Source: GCA-003244245 sp050699435
GTDB taxonomy: Bacteria; Actinomycetota; Actinomycetes; Mycobacteriales; Pseudonocardiaceae
DNA: 64,000 bases
NCBI GenBank assembly: GCA_050699435.1
Contig: JBOHGM010000004.1
Span: 31,460-95,459 of the forward strand
Direction of reading: 5' to 3'
The notes beneath the pieces were generated by a model. That model saw nothing but the letters and a program-made list of their open reading frames with translations, was not told where the DNA came from and searched no databases. The position numbers were made by a program, and so were the translations under genes. Shown here in pieces: positions 8,042-16,759 of this stretch. Within the stretch, counting starts at the first letter, position 1. Every line of letters begins with the position of its first letter.

Positions 8042-11000
8042 GCACGCAGTCCGGACTGGAGGACATTCTGCCGCTTTCTCCGCTGCAAGACGGTCTGCTA
8101 TTCCATGCGCTGCTGGACACCGAAGGGTTCGACCCTTACACCTGCCAGCTGATTCTCGATCTGGAAGGTGCACCGGACGGTCCCCTGGACGCGGCAGCGG
8201 TGCGCGCAGCATGCCAGGCTTTGCTGGATCGGCACGCCATCTTGCGCGCCGCCTTCCGGCAGCGCAAGTCTGGTCAGAGCGTGGCGCTCATTCCGCGTCA
8301 CGTGGAGCTACCGTGGCGCGAGGTCGACCTCTCCGGTGTCGAGGACCCCGCAGCACGGGAGGGTGAACTCGCCCACCTGCTGAACCAAGATTGGGAACGG
8401 CGGTTCGATCTGGCCGCTCCGCCACTGCTGCGGTCGACGCTGGTGCGCCTCTCGCCCGACCGGCACCGCTTGGTGCTCACGCACCACCACATCCTGCTGG
8501 ACGGCTGGTCGGGCCCGGTGCTGGTGCGGGAGTTCCTTGCCCTCTACACCCAACATGCCCGCTGCGCCCAACCTGGCGGCCCGGCCGCGCTGTCGCCGGT
8601 GACTCCGTACCGGGATTACCTCGGTTGGCTTGCAGCCCGCGACCGAGACAGCGCCCGAACGGCGTGGCGGGAGGCGCTCGCCGGTCTCGAGGAACCGACG
8701 CTGGTGGCGCCGGTCGATCACGCCCGGGCTCCGCAGCTGCCCCGGACGTTGACCCAGATGCTCTCGGCGCGGACTACCAGGAGACTGGTTGACCACGCTC
8801 GCCACGGCGGTTGGACGATCAGCACAGTGCTCCAGGCCGCCTGGGCGGTCGTGCTGGGGCGGCTGACCGGGCGGGATGACGTGGTGTTCGGGACCACGGT
8901 GTCGGGCCGTCCGCCGGAGATCCCCCGCGTGGCGGACATGATCGGCCTGTTCATCAATACGGTGCCGGTCCGCGTCCGGCTGTCGCCCGGGGAGCCGGTG
9001 CGGACAGTTCTGCGCCGGCTCCAGGACGAGCAGATCCGACTGCTGGACCACCAGCACCTGGGGTTGGCTGAGGTGCAGCAGCTCGCTGGGCACGGTGAGC
9101 TGTTCGACACCCTGACGGTGGTGGAGAACTGGCCGGAGCGCCCGGACGCCGGTGTAGAGCACGCCGGGATTCGGGTGTGCGGGCTGGACAGCCGGGACGC
9201 CACGCACTACCCACTCTGTCTGGTAGCCCGGCCCGGGGGGCGGCTCGAACTGCGACTGCACCACCATCCCGGCGCGATCGACGAGAGCACGGCGGATCGG
9301 CTGACCATCTGGTTGATCCGAGTGCTCGAGCAGATTGCCGCGGATCTCGAACAGCCCATCCACGAGCTTGACGTGCTCACTGCGGCTGAGCGGGAGCAGC
9401 TGCTGCACGGCTGGAACGACACCCGCCGGCAGGTGCCGGACAGCGTCCTGCCCAAGCTGTTCGAGGCACAGGTGGCGCGGACTCCGGACGCGTCGGCGGT
9501 GGTGTTTGAGGATCAGATGCTGAGCTACGCGGAGCTGAATGGTGCGGCGAATCGGCTAGCACGGCTGCTGATCGACCGGGGCGCCGGCCCGGAACAGATC
9601 GTGGCGATCGCGCTGCCCCGGTCGGTGGAGCTGGTGGTGGCGGTGCTGGCAGTGGCCAAGGCCGGTGGGGCCTATCTGCCGGTGGACCTCGACTATCCAG
9701 TCGACCGGATCGCGTTCATGCTGGACGACGCCACCCCCGTGGTGGTGCTGGCAACCACCGGCACCGCCCGGGCGCTGTCGGCTGGCTACGCCGATCGGCT
9801 GCTGATAGTGGATGGCCCTGCGGTGCGGTCCACCGCCGAGCAGGCGGATAGTGCGGATCTGACCGATGCGGATCGGGGTGGGGTGCTGTGGCGGGATAAC
9901 ACCGCCTATGTCATCTACACCTCGGGGTCGACCGGGTGGCCTAAGGGTGTGGCGATCTCGCATGCCGGTCTTGCCAGCTTGGTGGCCACCGCAGTGGACC
10001 GGCTGGGTGTCCGCCCCGAGAGCCGGGTGCTGCAGTTCGCCTCGATCAGCTTCGATGTGGCCGTCTGGGATCTGTGCATGGCCCTGAGCACCGGGGCCAC
10101 GCTCGTGGTGGTGCCGGAGTCTCGCCGCATCCCCAGTCAGGAACTGACCGATTACGCCCACCAGCATGCCGTCACCCACATGATCCTGCCGCCGTCGCTG
10201 ATGGCCGCCCTGCCCGAGGACGCCACCTTCCCGGCCGGGGCCACCCTGCTCCTGGGTACCGAAACCGTGCCACTACCCCTGGTCACCCACTGGTCCACCC
10301 AGCTGCAGGTGTTCGCTGCCTACGGGCTGACCGAGACTACGGTCAACTCCACCCTGTGGCCCGCCCACCCCGGCTGGGCCGGCCCCCGAGTGCCGATCGG
10401 CCGACCCGACCCCAACACCCAGGTCTATGTGCTCGACCCCGCCCTACGGCCCAGCCCACCCGGAGCAACCGGCGGGCTTTACATCACCGGCGACGGTCTG
10501 GCCCGCGGCTATCTCGGCCGCCCCGCCTTGACCGCGTCCCGCTTCGTTGCCAATCCCTATGGTGAGCCGGGTTCACGCCTGTACCACACCGGTGATCTGG
10601 CCCGCTGGCAATCTGACGGTGTCTTGGAGTTTCTCGGCCGCAGCGACGACCAAGTCAAAATCCGCGGCTACCGCATCGAACTCGGCGAAATCGAAGCTGC
10701 GCTCACCGCCCACCCCGCCGTCGCTCAGGCCGTCGTCGTCGCCCGCACCGACCCACCTCAGTCCACCCGCCTGGTCGCCTACCTCGTCCCCGGGCGACCG
10801 ACCGATGCGGCGCCCCCGCTGCCCCACATGCTTGAGTGGCGCGACGCCGTTGTGGAACGCATCCGTGAGCCGCGGATCCCCAACCTGGTACCGCGACTAC
10901 GCGCACACCTGAGGCAACATTTGCCCGAGTATATGATCCCTTCGGTTTTGATGTTGCTGGATGCGATACCGATCGCGCCGAGTGGGAAGTTAGATCGTGC

Positions 11001-14000
11001 GGCGTTGCCGGCGCCGGAGGTGGGGGGGTCGGCGTCGCGGGCGCCGGAGTCTGCTCAGGAAGGGGTTCTGTGTGAGTTGTTCGCCGAGGTCCTGGGGTTG
11101 GATCGAGTCGGTGTCGAGGACAGCTTCTTCGATCTGGGTGGGCATTCGCTGCTGGCGACTCGGCTGATCGCCCGGGCCCGGTCGATGTTGGGTGCCGAGC
11201 TGGCCATCCGGGATCTGTTTGAGGCCCCGACGGTGGCGGAGCTGGCCGGCCGGGCCGGTGGGGGAAAGCCAGCGCGGCCGGCGTTGGTTCCGATGCGGCG
11301 GCCGACTCGGTTGCCGCTGTCGTTCGCGCAGCGACGGCTATGGCTGATCCAGCAGATCGAGGGCGCGAGTGCCACCTACAACTACCCGATGGTTTTCCGG
11401 CTACACGGACCGGTGGACATCGGCGCGTTGCGGACCGCGTTCGGTGATGTGCTGGCCCGGCACGAGCCGTTGCGCACCGTGTTCGGTGAGCAGGACGGCG
11501 AGCCTGTCCAGCACATCGTGGCGGCAGAGCAGGCCCACCCGGTGATCGAGGAGTTGTCCGCTGCCTGCGAGCAGGTCACCGACCTGGTCACCACCGCGGT
11601 CAGCCACCGGTTTGACCTGAGCGTCGAGCTGCCGGTGCGGGTCACACTGATTACCAGCAGCCCCGAAGAGCACGTGCTGGTGATCCTGCTGCATCACATC
11701 AGCACCGACGAATGGTCCGACCAGCCATTCTTGGCCGACCTGAGCAGCGCCTACCTCGCCCGAGCAGCCGGACACGCCCCGCACGGGGCACCGCTTCCAG
11801 TCCACTACACCGACTACACACTCTGGCAGCGCCAACTCCTGGGCGACCCCGACGACCCCGACAGCCTGGCCGCCCAGCAACTCGCCTACTGGAAAAACGC
11901 CCTGCACAACCTCCCCGACGAGCTATCCCTGCCGGTGGACCGGCCCCGCCCCGCCAATCCCACCGGGCGCGGCGGCATGCACCATGCCCAGCTGGACCCA
12001 GCCGTAGTCACCGCACTGCGGCAGGTGTGCGCCACCTCTGGTGCGAGCATGTTCATGGTGCTGCACGCGGCAGTCGCGGCGTTGCTGCACCGCCTGGGCG
12101 CCGGGAACGATATTCCCCTGGGCGCCCCGGTCGCCGGGCGCACCGAGGACGCCCTGGACAACCTGGTCGGCTTCTTCGTCAACACCCTCGTCCTGCGCAC
12201 CGACCTGTCCGGCGACCCCACCTTCACCGAACTACTCACTCAGGTCCGGGCGGCTGACCTGGCCGCCTTCGACCACCAAGACCTGCCCTTCGACGCCGTC
12301 GTCGAGGCCCTCAACCCCAGCCGCTCCCGCTCCCGCAACCCGCTGTTCCAAGTCATGATCGGCTACCACAACCGCGCCCCCGACCCCCAGCTGCTGGGCC
12401 TGCACAGCCAACCTGAACCCCTCACCACCCAATCGGCCAAGTTCGACCTGGCCATCATCTTCACCGACGACCCCGACACCGGCCACCTCGGCTGCCTCAT
12501 CAACTACAGCACCGACCTGTTCGACCCACCCACCGCACACACCCTCACCCAACGACTGGTGCACTTACTCGAAGCAGTGCCAGCCAACAGGTCACTACGC
12601 TTGAGCCAGCTCGACATGCTGTTGGGCGGGGAGCGGCAACGGGTGGTGGTGGAGTGGAACGACACTGCTCGGGCGGTGTCGCGGCGGCCGTTGCCGACGT
12701 TGTTCGAGGCGGTGGTGACTCAGCGACGTGATGCGGTGGCGGTGGTGTCAGACGCTGCTCAGCTGTCGTATGGGCAGCTCAACCAGTGGGCGAACGGACT
12801 GGCTGGGGTGCTGATCGGCCGAGGGGTCGGGCCGGAGCGGGTGGTGGCGTTGGCGCTGCCCCGGTCGGTGGAACTGGTCGTGGCGGTGTTGGCAGTGGCC
12901 AAGGCCGGAGGGGCTTATCTGCCGGTGGACCTGGACTATCCGGCCGAACGGATCGCGTTCATGCTCGATGACGCCGCCCCCGTGGCGGTGCTGGCCACCA
13001 CCGAAACTGCGGCGAAGCTGCCAACTGGCTATGCCGAGCATCTGCTGGTGATAGACGATCCGGCCGTACGGGCTACGGTCGAGCAGTCGGACAGCGCTGA
13101 TCTGACTGATGCTGACCGCGCCAGTACGCTGCGGGCGGCCAACACCGCCTACGTCATCTACACGTCGGGATCTACTGGCCGCCCCAAAGGCGTGGTCGTC
13201 TCCCACGCCGGTATCGCCGACCTGGTGGCCACCGCAGTCGACCGGCTCGGCGTCACACCCGACAGCCGGGTGCTGCAGTTCGCCTCGATCAGCTTCGATG
13301 TAGCCGTCTGGGAGCTGAGCATGGCACTGTGCACCGGGGCGAGTCTGGTGATCGTCCCAGCGGACCGGCGAGTGGCAGGCCCTGAGCTGGTTGACTATCT
13401 TGACCAGCAGGCGGTGACGCACATGGTGTTGCCACCTTCGTTGGTGGACGCGTTGCCGCCGGAATGCGCCCTGCCGGCTGGAACAACGCTGGTAACCGGC
13501 TCTGAGACGGTGCCTGCACACCTGGTGGCGCGTTGGCGTGATCGACTGCAGGTCTTCGCCGCCTACGGGCTGACCGAGGCCACGGTCAACTCCACCCTGT
13601 GGCAGACCAGCCCCGGTTGGACCGGCCACCGGGTCCCGATCGGCCGCCCCGACCCCAACACCTGCGTCTATGTACTTGACCCGGTGCTACAGCCAGCCCC
13701 GCTCGGCGCAGTAGGCGAGCTGTACGTGGCCGGGGACGGCCTGGCCCGCGGGTATCTCGGCCAGGCCGGGCTGACCGCCCAACGGTTTGTCGCCAACCCC
13801 TACGGCCCCCCCGGTACCCGCCTTTACCGCACCGGGGATCTGGTGCGCTGGCGCGATAACGGTGTCCTGGACTTCCTTGGTCGCAGCGATGACCAAGTCA
13901 AAATTCGCGGCTTCCGCATCGAACCAGGTGAAATCGAAACAGCACTGGCCACCCACCCCGCCGTCACCCAAGCCGCTGTCATCGTCCGCACCGACCCACC

Positions 14001-15618
14001 CCACCCCACCCGCCTCATTGCCTACATCGTCCCCACCGCCGGCACCGAGCCCGACATTCGCGCCCTACGCCAACACGCAGCCGTGATCTTGCCTGACTAC
14101 ATGATCCCGGCGGCCATCGTCACACTCGAAACCCTGCCGCTGACACCCAACGGCAAGCTCGACCGCCGGGCTCTCCCGGCGCCGGACTGGGCAGCTCTGA
14201 GCGGCGACGCTCGCCCGGCCACGCCAGAGCAGCGCATCTTGTCCGAGTTGTTCACCGAGATCCTGGCCATACAAAAGGTAGGTATCCACGACAACTTTTT
14301 CGAGCTCGGCGGCGACTCGTTGTCGGCGGCACGCGTGACGTTCCGCATTCGCGACGCCTTTGGGATAGCCATTCCGCTACGGGACCTCTTCGCAAGACAG
14401 ACCGTCGCTGAGCTCGCCGAGGCTGTCACCGCATTGCAGCGGGGTGAGGAGCCGGCAGCGACGCGCGAACCGGGCGGAACTCACGACTGGACCGAAGAGT
14501 GGGGTTCGACGTCGTACGGCAACCTCCCACCCCGGGCTCAGCATGAAGAAGCGCAGATTCTGCTCACTGGTCCCACCGGATTTTTTGGGGCGTTCTTGCT
14601 CCATGAGCTACTCACCCAGGCTCAAGGAAAGGTCGTCTGTCTAGTACGCGCTCGGGACGTGCAGCACGCCTGGCAGAGGCTCCGTGCCACGCTCGACAAG
14701 TACGACCTGGCTGATTCTCTCCCAATGGAGCGAGTGTCAGTCGTGGTAGGGGACTTGGCGAAGCCGCGACTGGGTCTGAGCGACTCTGAGTACGAACGCC
14801 TAGCGGACCAGATCGACACTATTTGCCACAACGGAGCCCACGTCGATGCCCTGTTCCCATACGAGCAGCTCAAAGATGCTAACGTAGGCGGAACCAATCA
14901 ACTGCTCCAACTGGCCACGACAACGTGGCTTAAACCGTTGCACTTCGTATCCACGGTCTCTATCGAAGCACTCGAACATCAAACGGATACGCCAACCTCC
15001 GGCTATGTCGAGAGCAAATGGCGCGCCGAGCGTATCGTGGCAAACGCGAGGTCGCAGGGTGTGCCGGTCTCGATTTACCGTCTTCCGCGGCTCGTGGGTG
15101 ACAGTCGTACAGGACGCGGCAATGATCGTGACATCATGTTCCGAACCCTTCGATGGGTTCTGGAACTTGGAGCCGCACCGGACATTGACCTCTCCGAAAC
15201 GTGGGTCCCTGTAGACGAAGCGGCACGAGTGCTGGTCTACGCCATGAGCGAGTATTGGGAAGAATGGCGCTTCGTTATGACAACCGACCAGAAGATACCC
15301 CTGAAGGAGGTCCTTGAGATCATCCGCGACACTGGTCGAAAAGTCGAGGTCAAAGCCTCCAATGAATGGGAACGCGACCTCGCCCTCAGGTCATCCCCTG
15401 AGGAGTACGAAGTGATGATTTCGGCCTTCGCAGGAGATGAGCGCAACAACACGGCCTGGAGTGAAGGCGGCATAAATGTTCCAGGCATGAGCTTACCGTC
15501 AGACGAGTTTACTCCTCTCCTCGCACGGGGTGTCGACAGGAGAGCAGTCCGGCGCTATCTCGACCTCCTTGAGCATGAGAATACAGTAAAGTCCTCCCAA
15601 ACGGGCTCGTCGGGATGA
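8038..15618 (+). CDS. NRPS: C-A-T-C-A-T with terminal thioester reductase
   Basis: The GTG at 8038 overlaps the upstream stop, so the two NRPS genes are translationally coupled. Domain order: C (8065-9420, H-H-I-L-L-D-G), A (9440-10990), T (L-G-G-H-S-L near 11135), C (11290-12560, H-H-I-S-T-D-E), A (12680-14170), T (L-G-G-D-S-L near 14310), reductase (14540-15610). The reductase has the nucleotide loop T-G-P-T-G-F-F-G and the Y-V-E-S-K catalytic pair, and no thioesterase follows. Such domains release the chain as an aldehyde or alcohol. The first C domain should accept the D-residue from the previous epimerase. Specificity residues of the A domains (D-V-W-I-L-G-A-V-N and D-V-W-V-V-G-A-V-N by eye) nearly match the starter module, which suggests similar substrates. 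Confidence 0.94.
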   Translation: MSTQSGLEDILPLSPLQDGLLFHALLDTEGFDPYTCQLILDLEGAPDGPLDAAAVRAACQALLDRHAILRAAFRQRKSGQSVALIPRHVELPWREVDLSGVEDPAAREGELAHLLNQDWERRFDLAAPPLLRSTLVRLSPDRHRLVLTHHHILLDGWSGPVLVREFLALYTQHARCAQPGGPAALSPVTPYRDYLGWLAARDRDSARTAWREALAGLEEPTLVAPVDHARAPQLPRTLTQMLSARTTRRLVDHARHGGWTISTVLQAAWAVVLGRLTGRDDVVFGTTVSGRPPEIPRVADMIGLFINTVPVRVRLSPGEPVRTVLRRLQDEQIRLLDHQHLGLAEVQQLAGHGELFDTLTVVENWPERPDAGVEHAGIRVCGLDSRDATHYPLCLVARPGGRLELRLHHHPGAIDESTADRLTIWLIRVLEQIAADLEQPIHELDVLTAAEREQLLHGWNDTRRQVPDSVLPKLFEAQVARTPDASAVVFEDQMLSYAELNGAANRLARLLIDRGAGPEQIVAIALPRSVELVVAVLAVAKAGGAYLPVDLDYPVDRIAFMLDDATPVVVLATTGTARALSAGYADRLLIVDGPAVRSTAEQADSADLTDADRGGVLWRDNTAYVIYTSGSTGWPKGVAISHAGLASLVATAVDRLGVRPESRVLQFASISFDVAVWDLCMALSTGATLVVVPESRRIPSQELTDYAHQHAVTHMILPPSLMAALPEDATFPAGATLLLGTETVPLPLVTHWSTQLQVFAAYGLTETTVNSTLWPAHPGWAGPRVPIGRPDPNTQVYVLDPALRPSPPGATGGLYITGDGLARGYLGRPALTASRFVANPYGEPGSRLYHTGDLARWQSDGVLEFLGRSDDQVKIRGYRIELGEIEAALTAHPAVAQAVVVARTDPPQSTRLVAYLVPGRPTDAAPPLPHMLEWRDAVVERIREPRIPNLVPRLRAHLRQHLPEYMIPSVLMLLDAIPIAPSGKLDRAALPAPEVGGSASRAPESAQEGVLCELFAEVLGLDRVGVEDSFFDLGGHSLLATRLIARARSMLGAELAIRDLFEAPTVAELAGRAGGGKPARPALVPMRRPTRLPLSFAQRRLWLIQQIEGASATYNYPMVFRLHGPVDIGALRTAFGDVLARHEPLRTVFGEQDGEPVQHIVAAEQAHPVIEELSAACEQVTDLVTTAVSHRFDLSVELPVRVTLITSSPEEHVLVILLHHISTDEWSDQPFLADLSSAYLARAAGHAPHGAPLPVHYTDYTLWQRQLLGDPDDPDSLAAQQLAYWKNALHNLPDELSLPVDRPRPANPTGRGGMHHAQLDPAVVTALRQVCATSGASMFMVLHAAVAALLHRLGAGNDIPLGAPVAGRTEDALDNLVGFFVNTLVLRTDLSGDPTFTELLTQVRAADLAAFDHQDLPFDAVVEALNPSRSRSRNPLFQVMIGYHNRAPDPQLLGLHSQPEPLTTQSAKFDLAIIFTDDPDTGHLGCLINYSTDLFDPPTAHTLTQRLVHLLEAVPANRSLRLSQLDMLLGGERQRVVVEWNDTARAVSRRPLPTLFEAVVTQRRDAVAVVSDAAQLSYGQLNQWANGLAGVLIGRGVGPERVVALALPRSVELVVAVLAVAKAGGAYLPVDLDYPAERIAFMLDDAAPVAVLATTETAAKLPTGYAEHLLVIDDPAVRATVEQSDSADLTDADRASTLRAANTAYVIYTSGSTGRPKGVVVSHAGIADLVATAVDRLGVTPDSRVLQFASISFDVAVWELSMALCTGASLVIVPADRRVAGPELVDYLDQQAVTHMVLPPSLVDALPPECALPAGTTLVTGSETVPAHLVARWRDRLQVFAAYGLTEATVNSTLWQTSPGWTGHRVPIGRPDPNTCVYVLDPVLQPAPLGAVGELYVAGDGLARGYLGQAGLTAQRFVANPYGPPGTRLYRTGDLVRWRDNGVLDFLGRSDDQVKIRGFRIEPGEIETALATHPAVTQAAVIVRTDPPHPTRLIAYIVPTAGTEPDIRALRQHAAVILPDYMIPAAIVTLETLPLTPNGKLDRRALPAPDWAALSGDARPATPEQRILSELFTEILAIQKVGIHDNFFELGGDSLSAARVTFRIRDAFGIAIPLRDLFARQTVAELAEAVTALQRGEEPAATREPGGTHDWTEEWGSTSYGNLPPRAQHEEAQILLTGPTGFFGAFLLHELLTQAQGKVVCLVRARDVQHAWQRLRATLDKYDLADSLPMERVSVVVGDLAKPRLGLSDSEYERLADQIDTICHNGAHVDALFPYEQLKDANVGGTNQLLQLATTTWLKPLHFVSTVSIEALEHQTDTPTSGYVESKWRAERIVANARSQGVPVSIYRLPRLVGDSRTGRGNDRDIMFRTLRWVLELGAAPDIDLSETWVPVDEAARVLVYAMSEYWEEWRFVMTTDQKIPLKEVLEIIRDTGRKVEVKASNEWERDLALRSSPEEYEVMISAFAGDERNNTAWSEGGINVPGMSLPSDEFTPLLARGVDRRAVRRYLDLLEHENTVKSSQTGSSG

Positions 15619-15653
15619 AGCTGGGAGTTAGTCGGTGACACGAGTATCCGAGC

Positions 15654-15914
15654 CTAACGTCCGAGCTTACGGTTCTCATCAGCTTCCGCTCTGTGCCGCG
15701 CTGCCCCGACGAGCAGGGTCGTCAGCGTGACAGCGACGAGTGCGGCGCCAAGCATCGGAGCGAGCGCGGCTCCCGGTACCGCTCCGGTTGCTGCGGTAAG
15801 CGCGCCAAGGACGAGAACGGCGGCGATGGCCGCGGCGATCCGCCAGTCGTCGCCAACCAGGAAATCCCAGAGAAACCTGCCCAGCCCGGCCAGCGCCAGC
15901 TGTGCCCGCCTCAT
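15654..15914 (-). CDS. Small membrane protein paired with COG4280-like protein
   Basis: This 86-residue protein has two hydrophobic segments (about residues 28-45 and 50-70) separated by a short loop, and a charged tail. The start at 15914 is chosen because its ATG shares the ATGA overlap with the stop of the upstream membrane gene; a longer frame reaching 15974 would run inside that gene. Coupling implies that the two proteins act together. No function is recognised from sequence. It is convergent with the NRPS operon, with only 35 bases between the stop codons. Confidence 0.6.
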   Translation of the reverse strand: MRRAQLALAGLGRFLWDFLVGDDWRIAAAIAAVLVLGALTAATGAVPGAALAPMLGAALVAVTLTTLLVGAARHRAEADENRKLGR

Positions 15915-16675
15915 CGGGCCACCGCCAGCCGGGTTCGCAGCACCTGCACCGAGGCGAGCGCGCCAGCAGTCCACACCGCGAGCAGAGCTATCAGAGCAAG
16001 ATCACCGCCGGGCCAGGTGAGGGTGCCGGAGGGGGCGAACACCCCGAGGCCCTCGACCGCCCAGAACGTCCCGAATGTGATCAACAGCAGGCCCACGCCG
16101 AAGGCGAGGGTGTTCTCCGGTATCCGGGACAGCGGCCGGTACGTGACCACCCCGAGCGCCAGCACGGCGACCAGCGCGGCGCCTGCGGCTGCGGCGGCCA
16201 GGCCGAGCCGCCCGGCACTCGCGCCCAGCAATACGACGATCACCACGACCTCCAGCCCCTCCAGCAGCACACCCTTGAACGCCACAACGAAACCGAACCC
16301 GTCCACGCCAAAGCGCTGTCCGGATAAGGCCGCCTCGGCGGCTGCCTGCTCGGCGCGGAACGTGGCGTCCTCGTCGTGTTTGGCTTTCAACCCGGCTGAG
16401 CGCAGCACGGCCTTGCGTAACCACTGCGCGCCGAACACCAGCAGCAGCACGCCGACGACGAGCTGCAGCAGCGTCTCGGGCACCCAGCGGGCCAACGCCG
16501 GCCCCACCGCAGCGGTGGCGACCGCAAGCACCGTCAGTGCCGCGACGGTGCCGGCCACCGCTGCCCGCCAGCCGCGGGAAACCCCGATCGCCAGCACGAT
16601 GGTGAATGCCTCGATGAACTCCACCGCCGCAGCCAGGAACACCGCGATAGCCAGTCCCGCTCCGGTGCTCACCAT
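15911..16675 (-). CDS. Ftr1/COG4280-like multi-pass membrane protein
   Basis: The 254-residue product has about seven predicted membrane segments and two acidic intramembrane motifs: V-E-F-I-E-A near residue 18 and L-L-E-G-L-E-V-V near residue 125. The second resembles the R-E-G-L-E motif of Ftr1 iron permeases, and the overall pattern fits the uncharacterised COG4280 group. GGGAGG precedes the ATG. An iron-box-like site lies 49-67 bp upstream, supporting a role in metal handling under iron limitation. Transport of iron or another cation is inference; true Ftr1 proteins carry R-E-x-x-E and are usually paired with other components not found here. Confidence 0.6.
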   Translation of the reverse strand: MVSTGAGLAIAVFLAAAVEFIEAFTIVLAIGVSRGWRAAVAGTVAALTVLAVATAAVGPALARWVPETLLQLVVGVLLLVFGAQWLRKAVLRSAGLKAKHDEDATFRAEQAAAEAALSGQRFGVDGFGFVVAFKGVLLEGLEVVVIVVLLGASAGRLGLAAAAAGAALVAVLALGVVTYRPLSRIPENTLAFGVGLLLITFGTFWAVEGLGVFAPSGTLTWPGGDLALIALLAVWTAGALASVQVLRTRLAVAR

Positions 16676-16723
16676 GGAGACTGCCTCCCTTTCGCCTCGG
16701 TCAGTGTGGAGTGAGCACGTCTG

Positions 16724-16742
16724 TTAGGCAACCCTCACCTCA
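16724..16742. promoter_or_regulatory. Iron-box-like site
   Basis: The sequence TTAGGCAACCCTCACCTCA matches the iron-box consensus at about 13 of 19 positions. It sits between the end of the ABC exporter gene and the start of the Ftr1-like gene, so it could give the membrane pair its own iron-responsive promoter. Confidence 0.5.
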
Positions 16743-16759
16743 GGTCGAGTCGCTGCTAG

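Noticed and set aside
15619..15653. Strong terminator between NRPS and membrane gene
   Set aside because: The 35-base convergent gap shows no stem-loop of useful length.
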